Counted from the first letter of the stretch, positions 10,845-19,745 are shown. The stretch: 64,000 nucleotides of DNA from Methylococcales bacterium (GCA_026399075.1 JAPLRR010000059.1:1-64000), one strand, 5' to 3'. A program made the numbers and translations. Notes: generated from the sequence alone by a model not told the origin.

Positions 10845-11030
10845 GTTAAGTTTTCGGTTTCATACAGGTTGGCCGGAAGTTGTAGAGACGTTGCACTGCA
10901 ACATCTTTTGTAACAGTCACTTGATTTAACAGATTATTTTATAAGTGTTTTAGCATGACTGTTTTCGTGGGCAATGTCGTAATGCAAGACGTTGCTGAGC
11001 AACGTCTCTACAACAAACCGAAAACTTGAC
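10845..11030. mobile_element. MITE-like element with nested inverted repeats
   Basis: The ends of this 186-bp non-coding element are inverted repeats: 10845-10860 pairs with 11015-11030 at 15 of 16 positions (core AAGTTTTCGGTTT). Inside are a second pair (TTGTAGAGACGTTG near 10880 against CAACGTCTCTACAA near 11000) and a third (AACAGTCA at 10912 against TGACTGTT at 10956). Near 10890-10904 and 10990-11004 each arm also folds on itself around GTTGC/GCAAC. The whole can form one long interrupted hairpin. There is no transposase or obvious target duplication, so it is either a non-autonomous element or a dispersed palindromic repeat. Confidence 0.55.
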
Positions 11031-11119
11031 CGTTTAACGTATAAATGCAGGCTGGGTAGCGTAAACATCAATCTTAAAAGACCATCGATGACGGTTTTAA
11101 GGTGAAACTTCCCACGCCG

Positions 11120-12409
11120 CTAATCGGTCGTGGACATCTCCACCAACAAGCGCAGAAAATCCATCACCCTACCGCCAAACACATCGTTGTGGTCGGCTAT
11201 CAGGGTTTTATCGACACGGATGTTCAAATACGGATTGCGCGGTGTGGTTTTGTTTAAATGCGTCAACACGGTAGAGCCAAACTGGGTAGACCCGCCTTTC
11301 GTTTGGGTGCTCCAAATATTTTTCATGGTGCCGTAATTGACGACAGCCATAGGCTGGGTCTGGCCGGCCAGGGGTGTCAAGGTATGGCTTAGCAAAGGTT
11401 CAAAATGGCCAACCGCACTACGGTCAGCCGCCCCTTCATCAAGGCTATACGGCAAATTGCAGTCATTGCGTTCCACGGTATCATGGGTTTCAAAAAACGT
11501 GGACACGGCTTGTCCGGCAGGAAAAGCCAACTTGGTGGCATAATCGGCTTCTGAAGTCAAAATGGCCAAACGCGGGACTTGATTGTCAAAATAACTGCAC
11601 CGGGCTTGCGCCAAATCATACGACGGCGCGTAACTGAGCGCTTCAAAGGCCGGGTTAAGCAACACCACCAAATCGCCAAAGCCTTTGGCGGTATCCACAT
11701 AGCTTTTCCCTGCCCTCGTATCAATGAAGCGGCTGGCAAGAATCTGCGAAGTTGCGCTATATACCACCGCGCCACCAAAACTATGCCCCATAAGGACTAA
11801 ACGGCTTTTTATCGGCGGCGACAAGGCGTTTTTGACATTGGCAATTTCTTCCAAGTTAAGGAACAATTCAGTTATGCCCCTATGCCCCACTTCCTGTGCC
11901 GTCCCTTTACGATCCCAAAAGGTCAAATAATTGATGCCTGGCAAGGTGATGGATTCGCCACGCCAACCCACATAAACCCCCACCACCTTACGGCTGGCAG
12001 TATGCTTGGTGAGGCTTAGGTCATGCTCTATCCGGCTTAGCCGGGAAAGTGCACCCTTAAAACTCTCAATATTCGGGTCGCCAGGGCGGGCATTATGATG
12101 CCAGCCATGGACAAACACGTTGATCACAATACTGTCATCCACCGCAATTTGGTAGAGGCTATCAATCAAGGCCCGCATCTGGGCACGGTCACGTAATTGG
12201 CCTTGGTCATCAATTTCCACAAAGCCCAGCAAGAATTCTTGGTCAGTCCCGACATGATGCTTTTGCAAAGAATGTTGGCTACACTCAGAAGCCGTGGACA
12301 CCACACAGGGATTGTAATCAGAACGGTAAATCCCGTCGTATGCACAACCTGTTACCAGCAGCTGTATAGCCAATGTCCAGAACAGGGTCATTTTAGTTTG
12401 CCCAACCAT
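11120..12409 (-). CDS. Lipoprotein alpha/beta-hydrolase
   Basis: A 429-residue protein with a lipoprotein signal peptide (lipobox LVTGC) and an alpha/beta-hydrolase core. The nucleophile elbow is LVLMGHSFGGAVVYS, preceded by a strand with NVFVHGWHHNA, which probably forms the oxyanion hole. A DxxxGGRVMD tail resembles DUF900-like or PGAP1-like lipase folds. It probably hydrolyses an ester from the periplasmic face of a membrane; the substrate is unknown. The ATG with GGAG eight bases upstream was chosen over an in-frame TTG six bases earlier. It lies alone, 182 bp downstream of the transporter gene on the same strand. Confidence 0.78.
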   Translation of the reverse strand: MVGQTKMTLFWTLAIQLLVTGCAYDGIYRSDYNPCVVSTASECSQHSLQKHHVGTDQEFLLGFVEIDDQGQLRDRAQMRALIDSLYQIAVDDSIVINVFVHGWHHNARPGDPNIESFKGALSRLSRIEHDLSLTKHTASRKVVGVYVGWRGESITLPGINYLTFWDRKGTAQEVGHRGITELFLNLEEIANVKNALSPPIKSRLVLMGHSFGGAVVYSATSQILASRFIDTRAGKSYVDTAKGFGDLVVLLNPAFEALSYAPSYDLAQARCSYFDNQVPRLAILTSEADYATKLAFPAGQAVSTFFETHDTVERNDCNLPYSLDEGAADRSAVGHFEPLLSHTLTPLAGQTQPMAVVNYGTMKNIWSTQTKGGSTQFGSTVLTHLNKTTPRNPYLNIRVDKTLIADHNDVFGGRVMDFLRLLVEMSTTD

Positions 12410-12591
12410 AACCAATCTCCAGCGAAAACCGAAAGCAAAACCCGTACAAACTGTTAAAAATTGTCAGCACTAGCCCATCACACATGCACACCCAATCAAT
12501 TAACTTACTTTGTAGTAAAAGAAAACTATACTATCTAACCGTGCATAATGTATGTACATCATTGAAAAATGGCGTTTGGACTAGGCTGGCA

Positions 12592-13746
12592 CTATTCCCC
12601 AGGCACATTATTTCCATCTTGCAAACAGGGTGCGATAAAAAGCTCGCCACACCACGCCCCGCAAACCGTGCGCTTGCCAACCACCAACCAGAGTATCGCC
12701 AAGGCAATGACCATAAGCCCGCCAAATAGCTTAAATGCCAGAATCGGCAATATGGTTGATAACTTCAAGGTGGCAACGGCATAAACACCTAGCGGGAAGG
12801 TATAAGCCCACCAACCCAAATTAAACGGAAATCCCTCGCGCAAATAGCGTAGCGTAATTAACAAAGCCACAGCCAACCACCACAAGCCATAGCCCCATAA
12901 CAACACACCGCAAAACAGGCTGACACTTTTTATGCCCAGTGCATAACTACCTAATTGTTTAGCCAGCAAAATATCCGGTGCTGCTTCGCCCAGTAACAGC
13001 AACCCCAAGGCCCCGGTACCAATAGGCCCTAGCGCCAACCAGCAGGAAGCCGCCATATTGACCGGTGGCAATTTGTACAAAACCATACGCAATAATAAGA
13101 TTACCAATAGGCTCATGGCCACAGGCACTGAGCAGGCCCAGAGCACATAGCTGGCAATCAGGGTGTGTAATTGGCCGGTGGCATCGGTCAAATACGGGGC
13201 GAGTAAACCGCCTGTGGTCGCGGCAACTTCGGCGGCCACTACAGGCAATAGCCAAACAGCGGTCATTTGGTCTATCGAATGGTTTTGGCGGGTGAACATC
13301 ATAAAAGGGATAGTGATCCCACAAATAAATGCCAACACCGCGTCAAAAATCCACAGGGCATTGGCAATATTAACAGCCGTAACCCCCCAATGGGGCACAC
13401 CAAACACCAGCAAACCGTTGATAATGGTGGCAAGCCCCATAGGGATACAGCCAAAAAACATGGACACCACGGGATGGCTAAAAATTAACCGTGCACCGGT
13501 AAAGAAAAACAGCCATCTGGCCAAATATAAACCTGAGAATAAGCAAAACAGACCGATGTTGAAAATCCATAAACCCTCGGCCACTGATCTTAAGCCAGGA
13601 ATTTGGAGGGGAAACTGGGCCAAAGCCAAGGCTAAAATGCCGGTTCCCATCGTGGCTGCGAACCAGTTAGGGGTAAACTGGCGCACCAGTTCGCGAGGAT
13701 GGGTCAGTTTACCCAGTGGCTTTAAACCATTTGCGATGTCAATCAT
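12592..13746 (-). CDS. TDT-family membrane transporter (TehA/Mae1-like)
   Basis: A hydrophobic protein of 384 residues with about ten predicted membrane spans. The N-terminal FTPNWFAATMGTGI motif is the signature of the tellurite-resistance/dicarboxylate transporter family, which includes SLAC1-type anion channels, malate permeases and sulfite exporters. Substrate specificity cannot be read from the sequence. The start is the ATG preceded by GGGGGAACA; an upstream in-frame start would add nine residues and nearly reach the preceding gene. It is last in a minus-strand run behind the aspartic-protease-like gene, 40 bp away, so co-transcription is likely. Confidence 0.85.
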   Translation of the reverse strand: MIDIANGLKPLGKLTHPRELVRQFTPNWFAATMGTGILALALAQFPLQIPGLRSVAEGLWIFNIGLFCLFSGLYLARWLFFFTGARLIFSHPVVSMFFGCIPMGLATIINGLLVFGVPHWGVTAVNIANALWIFDAVLAFICGITIPFMMFTRQNHSIDQMTAVWLLPVVAAEVAATTGGLLAPYLTDATGQLHTLIASYVLWACSVPVAMSLLVILLLRMVLYKLPPVNMAASCWLALGPIGTGALGLLLLGEAAPDILLAKQLGSYALGIKSVSLFCGVLLWGYGLWWLAVALLITLRYLREGFPFNLGWWAYTFPLGVYAVATLKLSTILPILAFKLFGGLMVIALAILWLVVGKRTVCGAWCGELFIAPCLQDGNNVPGE

Positions 13747-13786
13747 TGTTCCCCCAAAAGAAGAAGCGGCCAAACCTTGTCAGTGC

Positions 13787-14719
13787 TTACTGCGCCAACA
13801 AAGTAATGGTTTTGTTCTGGTAATTCCACGCGGACACATAGTTTTTTAAAAACTGATAACCCATCACCATTTTATTTTCAGGGCCAATTTTCAGCTCAAG
13901 GTTGTTGATGTCCGCTAATATCCGGTTTTTATACCTTATTTTTTTTACGCTGCACGACAAATAGGGCTTGTAAGCCCCGTACCACTGGTCATCATGGCTT
14001 ACTGCCAAATAACCTTCGTTTTCTAATTTTGCCTTCGTGGCTTCGGTCAAATTTATCGTGCCTTGGTTGCCTGTATCAAATACGGCGATTATCGGCTGCC
14101 CCCCGATTAGAAATTCCACTTCCGGCATTTTGCCATCGCCTTTGGACGTAAAATTTAGCGTCGTGATGATTTTATCTTTGTACCAAGTAGTTTGTTCTGA
14201 AACCAAGGGGTAAAATTCAATCGTTTGCTTATCATAGTTTAAGACAAACAAATGGTCTTTATTGTAGCCGTGGCCAATAAACCCTAGATAGTTTTCGCTG
14301 ATGCCCTCTTCTATAAAGCCAAAATCCGCATGGGGCACTGCTGCCAAGTTTATAATCTGTAGTTGCCCGCCCAAACCTAAAGTCACAGGTTTGCTTTGGG
14401 AATAAAGGGTTAGCTGTTGCCCTGAACCGGCGAAACCTTGGCCAATATAGCTGTCTTTAGCCAACGGTAAATAATGGTTGTTTAGGAAAAAAGCAAACGG
14501 CGTTCCGGTGTCAAACATAAACCTGCCATTTTTACCGTTTACATTGCCTTCTATGAGCAAAAACCCGTCAACCAAATGGAAAGGTAAGGAAAATTGGGGG
14601 GCGATGGCCAGATCTTGGTTTACGGTGCTGGCCACTTTGTCGGCAGCCAACCAAAAGCCAAGTGGCGCGGCAATAAGCAAGGCGGTAATTAGGGCTTGTT
14701 TAGTGCGCTTGATGATCAT
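13787..14719 (-). CDS. Two-DTG aspartic-protease-like exported protein
   Basis: A 310-residue protein with an N-terminal signal or anchor (hydrophobic residues about 9-26). It contains two pepsin/retropepsin-like active-site motifs: FDTGTP with Asp70 and FDTGNQG with Asp215. Each is preceded by a hydrophobic strand, as expected for the two lobes of an aspartic protease in one chain. Bacterial members of this fold usually carry one DTG and dimerise, so two in one small chain is notable. Its 9-bp distance from the P450 gene upstream implies one operon. Peptidase activity is inferred from the motifs and the substrate is unknown. Confidence 0.7.
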   Translation of the reverse strand: MIIKRTKQALITALLIAAPLGFWLAADKVASTVNQDLAIAPQFSLPFHLVDGFLLIEGNVNGKNGRFMFDTGTPFAFFLNNHYLPLAKDSYIGQGFAGSGQQLTLYSQSKPVTLGLGGQLQIINLAAVPHADFGFIEEGISENYLGFIGHGYNKDHLFVLNYDKQTIEFYPLVSEQTTWYKDKIITTLNFTSKGDGKMPEVEFLIGGQPIIAVFDTGNQGTINLTEATKAKLENEGYLAVSHDDQWYGAYKPYLSCSVKKIRYKNRILADINNLELKIGPENKMVMGYQFLKNYVSAWNYQNKTITLLAQ

Positions 14720-14728
14720 GCGGCTAGT

Positions 14729-16075
14729 CTATAGTCTTCGCGGCATAAGCTGCATGGGCAGCTCGCCTTTCGGGCGCAAGGTCAGCCTGGATTCATGGGT
14801 GATATCCTGGCCTAAAGGCAAAGTCAGGCGCACTTGCTTGGCGATTACCGCCAAACATAAGGTGGTTTCCACCGTACCAAAAAACTGGGCTATGCAAGCC
14901 CTAGGGCCGATGCTAAATGGCAGATAAGCAAATTCAAGCGGTTTAACCGGCGCATCCGCTAAAAAGCGTTCGGGAATAAAGTGGTCAGGTTTTTCCCAAT
15001 AATGTTTATGGCGATGCAATAGCCATGGAACCACCAACATAATCGAGCCTGCCGCAACCGGACGCCTGCGGATTTCATCTTCGCCACCCGCCTCCCTTGC
15101 CAAAATGGGTACAGGTGGGTATAAACGCATGGTTTCTTCGATGATGGCGCGGGTATAAACCAATTTGGAAAAATCCCCATAACTTACCGGATTAGTGCCT
15201 AACACGGCATCAAGTTCTTCATGTAATCGCTGCTCAACTGCCGGGGATTGCGAGATCAAATACCAGGCCCAAGCCAGCGTGTTTGCGGCGGTCTCTTGCC
15301 CCGCCATAAATAGCGTCAAGAGTTCATTGCGGATTTGTTCGCGGCTTAAGGGGCTGGCGCTTAACTTTGTATACAGGCAACCCTGTTCACCGCTGGCGGC
15401 CACATCCACCATTAGCTGGTCGAAAATCAGGTGGATACGGCTGGCAATCTGGGCCGCTTGGTTTCTTTTAACGCCGGGGATCCAACTGGGCAAGCCAAAA
15501 AAGGTGTTGAGATCCATTTTGCCTATGGCCGCGTGATAGTCAGCCATGCAATTAATAAGTTCTGGGATGACCGTTACATCCGCTTGTCTTCCAAATAGGG
15601 TTTTAAAGATAATCGTGGTGCTTAACTTCAGCATTTCCGGCATGACATTAACCGTAGCCCCAGGTGCCAAGCCTGCCCAATCCTGCACACACGCTTCGGT
15701 AGCGGCCACCATGATCTCAGCATATTCGGCAACTTGGTCGGCAGCAAACAGCGGGGCTTCTTGGTTTCTGCGCTGATGCCAAGTTGCACCATCACTGATA
15801 AACAAGCCATCACCCAATAAGGGTTCAAACGCCTTACGCAGCAAAGGGCTCTTTTTTTCATAATTACCCGCGTTATCCGCCAACACATGGCGGACTACCT
15901 CTGGGCAATTGGCAATAAACACCGAACGGGTGATAATTTTGACAGATACAAATTGCCGTTCAAAGGCTTCTTCTGGCCAAATGGACAACAAATCTTGGCT
16001 AGCGAACTTGATGGTATCCAGCGGCCCTAAGGATTTTTTATGGCGTATTGGGTAAGGCGGGATAAATTCAGTCAT
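14729..16075 (-). CDS. Cytochrome P450 monooxygenase
   Basis: A soluble 448-residue heme-thiolate monooxygenase. Visible are the WHQRRN C-helix, the I-helix oxygen-activation motif AGQETAAN, the K-helix ETMR (ExxR) followed by LYPPVP, the PERF element, and the heme loop PFSIGPRACIAQ with the axial ligand Cys394. In the heme loop the usual glycine two residues after the cysteine is alanine, a tolerated variant. No redox partner gene is adjacent. Hydroxylation of a hydrophobic molecule such as a lipid or terpenoid is the likely chemistry. It is first in a run with the aspartic-protease-like and transporter genes. Confidence 0.93.
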   Translation of the reverse strand: MTEFIPPYPIRHKKSLGPLDTIKFASQDLLSIWPEEAFERQFVSVKIITRSVFIANCPEVVRHVLADNAGNYEKKSPLLRKAFEPLLGDGLFISDGATWHQRRNQEAPLFAADQVAEYAEIMVAATEACVQDWAGLAPGATVNVMPEMLKLSTTIIFKTLFGRQADVTVIPELINCMADYHAAIGKMDLNTFFGLPSWIPGVKRNQAAQIASRIHLIFDQLMVDVAASGEQGCLYTKLSASPLSREQIRNELLTLFMAGQETAANTLAWAWYLISQSPAVEQRLHEELDAVLGTNPVSYGDFSKLVYTRAIIEETMRLYPPVPILAREAGGEDEIRRRPVAAGSIMLVVPWLLHRHKHYWEKPDHFIPERFLADAPVKPLEFAYLPFSIGPRACIAQFFGTVETTLCLAVIAKQVRLTLPLGQDITHESRLTLRPKGELPMQLMPRRL

Positions 16076-16150
16076 AGTGGTCGCTGCCTCAAGGGCTAAG
16101 GGGGTTTAAGGGCTATCAGCCCAAAGGGATACAAGCGGGCTGGGCATTGG

Positions 16151-16182
16151 TTACCGAGTTACCGAGTTACCGAGTTACCGCG
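16151..16182 (+). repeat. 8-bp tandem repeat, four copies
   Basis: The unit TTACCGAG is repeated head to tail; the fourth copy ends CG instead of AG, and a further partial TAAC follows. It lies between the P450 start and the waaA 3' end. Such perfect short repeats change copy number by slippage. At 76 to 107 bp upstream of the P450 ATG it may lie in that gene's promoter region. Confidence 0.8.
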
Positions 16183-16187
16183 TAACA

Positions 16188-17498
16188 CTAAATTGATTTT
16201 ATTATAGCTGGCTCAAGTAAAGCAAAGATTCTTGACAGGGCACCTTGGTTATTTTCAACAAAGGTCTTGCCTTTGACGGCCAAAGCCATCCTAAAATCCG
16301 GCTGGGCATACAAGGCCAACAACGCGGCAATGATTTCATCTTTGTCTTGGCATTGGATTGCCGCATCGTGGCTTAACACACCACGGGCGATTTCCTTAAA
16401 ATTATCCATAAACGGGCCAAACATGACAGCAACACCGACCGCCGATGCTTCCAAGATATTATGCCCGCCCCTAGGCACCATGCTACCGCCCACAAATGCC
16501 ACATCAGAAGCGGCATAGAGCATTTTTAACTCACCCATGGTGTCAGCCAAATACACAGCGGTTTCTAGTTGTACTTGGCCGTTTGCGCTACGCTTGACTA
16601 CAGTAAGCTGCAGTTGCCCACACAGTTTGTACACTTCATCAAAACGTTCAGGATGGCGTGGCACGATAACCAACAATAATTCAGGGATACGGGCTTTTAC
16701 TTGCTGAAAAATTTCCAGGAATATCGCCTCTTCACCCTTGTGCGTGCTGGCAACCAACCAAACAAAACGGCCTGCAAAATTATCGGCCTTGAGCTGCAAG
16801 CCTTGCCCGATAGTGGCTGCTGGAATCTCAACCGCAAACTTTATATTGCCTAAGGGTTTAACTTTATCAGGGTCGGCACCGATTGCCACAAAGCGTTTGG
16901 CATCGGCTTCGGTCTGGGCGGCAATGCCTTGTAAATTGGCCAAGGTGTTACCCACTAAAGTTGGGATTTTTTGGTAACGATGGGAAGATTTTTCAGATAG
17001 GCGGGCGTTGATAATAAATAAAGGAATGCCGTTGTTGCCGCAATACGCATACAAATTCGGCCAAATTTCCGTTTCCATGATAACGGCAAGCCTGGGCTTA
17101 AAACAGCGCATAAAGCGCTTGACCGCTCCCGGGACATCATAAGGCAAGTAAACATGGCAGACTGAATCCTGCATAACCGCCTTAACACGGGCAGAACCTG
17201 TCGGTGTAGTGGTGGTGATTAGCAGCGGGATGGACGGATAGTGACTTTGTAACAGGCGGGCCAAAGGAAACAAAGCCTCGGCTTCACCAACGGAGACGGC
17301 ATGGAACCAAATGACACCAGCAGGAAATGGCTGGCAATAATAGCCAAAGCGTTCGCGCCAGCGCTGACGGTAGGCAGGGGCTTTTATACCGCGCCAATAG
17401 AGGCGTAACAGGATAAAAGGGATTAACAGGTAAAACAGGCAGGAATAAAAACTGCGCCAAATAAAAAAGCGCAAGGGTGAATAAGCTTTCGCCTTCAT
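16188..17498 (-). CDS. waaA: 3-deoxy-D-manno-octulosonic acid transferase
   Basis: Attaches Kdo residues from CMP-Kdo to lipid IVA or lipid A precursor at the inner face of the cytoplasmic membrane. The 436-residue length fits. A single N-terminal membrane anchor (FYSCLFYLLIPFILLRLYW) is followed by VIWFHAVSVGE, whose glutamate is the catalytic base region of GT-30 enzymes. The C-terminal half has the nucleotide-sugar-binding signature FVGGSMVPRGGHNILE. It begins 30 bp after rplI on the same strand, so it may be read through from the ribosomal operon. Confidence 0.95.
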   Translation of the reverse strand: MKAKAYSPLRFFIWRSFYSCLFYLLIPFILLRLYWRGIKAPAYRQRWRERFGYYCQPFPAGVIWFHAVSVGEAEALFPLARLLQSHYPSIPLLITTTTPTGSARVKAVMQDSVCHVYLPYDVPGAVKRFMRCFKPRLAVIMETEIWPNLYAYCGNNGIPLFIINARLSEKSSHRYQKIPTLVGNTLANLQGIAAQTEADAKRFVAIGADPDKVKPLGNIKFAVEIPAATIGQGLQLKADNFAGRFVWLVASTHKGEEAIFLEIFQQVKARIPELLLVIVPRHPERFDEVYKLCGQLQLTVVKRSANGQVQLETAVYLADTMGELKMLYAASDVAFVGGSMVPRGGHNILEASAVGVAVMFGPFMDNFKEIARGVLSHDAAIQCQDKDEIIAALLALYAQPDFRMALAVKGKTFVENNQGALSRIFALLEPAIIKSI

Positions 17499-17528
17499 CT
17501 TGCGCCTTTCACTATGCCGCCTGAAAAC

Positions 17529-17978
17529 TTACGCTTCTGCTGCCACTTTTATCGTCAGTGTGACAATAACATCAGAATGCAGGTTGATGTCTATGGCATA
17601 CTCACCAATATGGCGGATAGCGCCATGTGGCAAACGGATTTGGTGTTTTTCAACCGCAACGCCCGCCTCAGTAATCGCTTCGGCGATGTTGTGGGTGCCG
17701 ACAGAACCAAACAAACGGCCTTCATCACCCGCTTTGTGGGTAATGACAATGGCCAGCTTGCCCAAGTCGTTGCCCACTTTTTGGGCTGCCGCCAGTTTTT
17801 CGGCAGCGGCTTTTTCAAGTTCAGCGCGACGTGCTTCAAATTCTTCGATTTTCTTGGCTGTTGCAGCAACAGCCTTGCCTTGTGGAACGAGATAGTTTCT
17901 GCCGTAACCTGCTTTAATAGTGACTTTGTCACCCAAGTTACCCAAGTTTGCTATCTTTTCAAGAAGAATAACTTCCAT
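17529..17978 (-). CDS. rplI: 50S ribosomal protein L9
   Basis: A 149-residue two-domain L9 with the standard N-terminal MEVILLEKIANLGNLGD and GYGRNYLVP motifs, a long charged connecting helix and a C-terminal RNA-binding domain. It binds 23S rRNA near the L1 stalk. It closes the rpsF-rpsR-DUF2232-rplI cluster. A GA-rich ribosome-binding site precedes the ATG. Confidence 0.98.
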   Translation of the reverse strand: MEVILLEKIANLGNLGDKVTIKAGYGRNYLVPQGKAVAATAKKIEEFEARRAELEKAAAEKLAAAQKVGNDLGKLAIVITHKAGDEGRLFGSVGTHNIAEAITEAGVAVEKHQIRLPHGAIRHIGEYAIDINLHSDVIVTLTIKVAAEA

Positions 17979-18033
17979 CTTTAAATCCTCATCTTTCGGT
18001 TTTTAACCGGCTCTATACGCCATCAGGCGCGTG

Positions 18034-18915
18034 TTAATTCGATTTTTTTTTGCGTAAGTCCAACCACGGGTCCAACAAGCCAATTAGCGCAACCAATAAC
18101 ATGGCATGGGGTATTAAAAACAGCGTGATATAAAGCATGGGCACCATATAACGCCCCAATTTTTTACCCGCAAATACCGTATGCAATACTGACGTGCCGC
18201 TGATTGTAAACAACACAAACAGCAAAATACTGACATTCCAGGCCAATTCAGCAATCGCCCCGGAACTGGCCAAAGCAACCGCAATAACGGCGACGCTGCC
18301 TATAGTCAGCCTAGGTTTGGTTTCCAAAGACAAAAATTCTTGTTTGAAACCACCGGGGTTATAAAGGTTTGCCTGCCACCAGCGTCCTAAAAACAAGCCA
18401 AACAGCAAGCCAAAAACGGAGCCGGCGGCTACAATGCCTGTCATGTAACGCGAGAGCACATCAATCGTGCGTTGTACTTGCTCAACTGGCGCGTCCGCTG
18501 GCACCATCTGGCCCAGCACCGCTTTCCACATCGCAACGGGCTCAGGGACATAAAGGTAAAAGCCGACCACGCCCAGCATACCGATCAATACCGCGATTTC
18601 GACTGCCAAGGATAAATGCCGCCCTTCCCTGAGCACAATGGAAATCAACCAGACCGGCAACCACAGCACCATCACATACAATAATGCAAACTGGTAATTG
18701 CCTAGCGCCAATAACCCTAACAGCCCGGCTGCTACCGTGGAACACATCAGGACATAGAAGCCCTCAAAAGCGCCTAACCTTAAGGTGACGAGGGCAACAG
18801 TGGCTGAACTTACAACACTGACGGGGGGCAGCATCAGCGACAACAAAGCGAGCGTTGAGGCCACCAACATGGCCTGCATCCGTCCCCGCATTATGAATGC
18901 CGCCAAAAAATTCAC
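18034..18915 (-). CDS. DUF2232 family membrane protein
   Basis: A 293-residue polytopic inner-membrane protein with about seven hydrophobic segments. I assign it to the DUF2232/YybS-like group from its hydrophobic pattern and from its place between rpsR and rplI, where several gammaproteobacteria and many Firmicutes carry such a gene. Its role is unknown. It lies 15 bp after rpsR and 55 bp before rplI, so it is in the operon. Confidence 0.8.
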   Translation of the reverse strand: MNFLAAFIMRGRMQAMLVASTLALLSLMLPPVSVVSSATVALVTLRLGAFEGFYVLMCSTVAAGLLGLLALGNYQFALLYVMVLWLPVWLISIVLREGRHLSLAVEIAVLIGMLGVVGFYLYVPEPVAMWKAVLGQMVPADAPVEQVQRTIDVLSRYMTGIVAAGSVFGLLFGLFLGRWWQANLYNPGGFKQEFLSLETKPRLTIGSVAVIAVALASSGAIAELAWNVSILLFVLFTISGTSVLHTVFAGKKLGRYMVPMLYITLFLIPHAMLLVALIGLLDPWLDLRKKKSN

Positions 18916-18930
18916 CGCCCCTCCCGTTAA

Positions 18931-19158
18931 TTATTTGTGTGCGTCGCAGAACGGCAGCAAGGCAATAAAACGCGCACGTTTAATTGCAACACAAAGCTGA
19001 CGTTGATACTTGGCGCTAGTTCCTGTGATACGGCTAGGGACGATTTTGCCAGTTTCTGTGATGTAATCACTTAATAAATCCAGATCTTTGTAATCGATCT
19101 CGGTGCCACCTTCTGCACTGAAGCGGCAGAATTTTTTGCGTCTGATGTTACGCGCCAT
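18931..19158 (-). CDS. rpsR: 30S ribosomal protein S18
   Basis: A 75-residue basic protein with the typical FCRFSAEG start region, the [17 protein letters not shown] core and the [13 protein letters not shown] rRNA-binding signature. It pairs with S6 on the 30S platform. An AAGGAAAC ribosome-binding site precedes the ATG and it follows rpsF by 33 bp. Confidence 0.98.
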   Translation of the reverse strand: MARNIRRKKFCRFSAEGGTEIDYKDLDLLSDYITETGKIVPSRITGTSAKYQRQLCVAIKRARFIALLPFCDAHK

Positions 19159-19191
19159 AATAGTTTCCTTAAATCCAATGAGTTAAAAGTG

Positions 19192-19653
19192 TTAGTCAAC
19201 AATGATGTCGTCAGCGTCGAAATCAACATCGTCCAAATCAACATCGTCGTCGAGATCGCCGGTTGCTGGCACTATAACCGCTTCGCGTGCCGCTGCATCT
19301 TTGGCACGTGATTCAGCCGCCCGGTTTTCTTCCGCTGTAGAAGTGGCAATGGCAGAAGGTTCAGTGATGGCAACTTTTTGCAACAAAGTCATGCTACGCA
19401 AAATGGCATCATTAAAACGGAAGCTGCTTTCCAATTCTTCTAAGGTGGCTTGGTCACACTCAACATTCATCAGCACATAATGCGCTTTGTGAATTTTTCT
19501 GATTGGATAGGCCATGTGTCTGCGGCCCCAGTCTTCCAAACGGTGGACTTTGCCAGAAGCGGCTTCGATGGTGGCTTTGTAACGGTCTATCATCGCAGAA
19601 ACCTGGGAACTTTGGTCAGGATGAACTATAAAGACAATTTCATAATGTCGCAT
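19192..19653 (-). CDS. rpsF: 30S ribosomal protein S6 with acidic tail
   Basis: The first 95 residues are canonical S6 ([38 protein letters not shown]). The protein then runs on to 153 residues with an alanine/glutamate-rich linker and a tail of about 20 residues made almost only of D, V, L and I. Typical S6 proteins are about 100 to 135 residues. E. coli S6 also gains an acidic tail, by post-translational glutamate addition; here a comparable tail is encoded. It is first in the S6-S18-L9 operon. Confidence 0.97.
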   Translation of the reverse strand: MRHYEIVFIVHPDQSSQVSAMIDRYKATIEAASGKVHRLEDWGRRHMAYPIRKIHKAHYVLMNVECDQATLEELESSFRFNDAILRSMTLLQKVAITEPSAIATSTAEENRAAESRAKDAAAREAVIVPATGDLDDDVDLDDVDFDADDIIVD

Positions 19654-19745
19654 TATTTTTCCTTTCGGGTTAAGCCTTCCGCCTCTGTCTTAAAAAGGGG
19701 GTAAAGCAAGGAGGAGCGGTATGCTCCGTTGAACCGCCCATTATA
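19654..19745 (-). promoter_or_regulatory. rpsF leader with promoter and possible S6:S18-binding hairpin
   Basis: Read on the minus strand, a TATAAT box (19740-19745) is followed by a leader of about 85 bases. The leader holds a GGAGC-ATACC-GCTCC hairpin at 19713-19727, with a CCG in the loop region. Leaders of rpsF in many bacteria contain a CCG-bearing S6:S18-binding motif for autogenous control. Whether this hairpin is that motif is an inference I cannot test here. An AAAGGAAA site precedes the ATG. Confidence 0.35.

Noticed and set aside
13163-13849. A 228-codon plus-strand open frame
   Set aside because: It runs antisense through the transporter gene, has proline/lysine-rich shadow composition and no ribosome-binding site; the minus-strand TDT transporter explains the region.
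16151-16182. Short regular repeats as a possible CRISPR
   Set aside because: The unit is only 8 bases with no spacers and there are no cas genes nearby.
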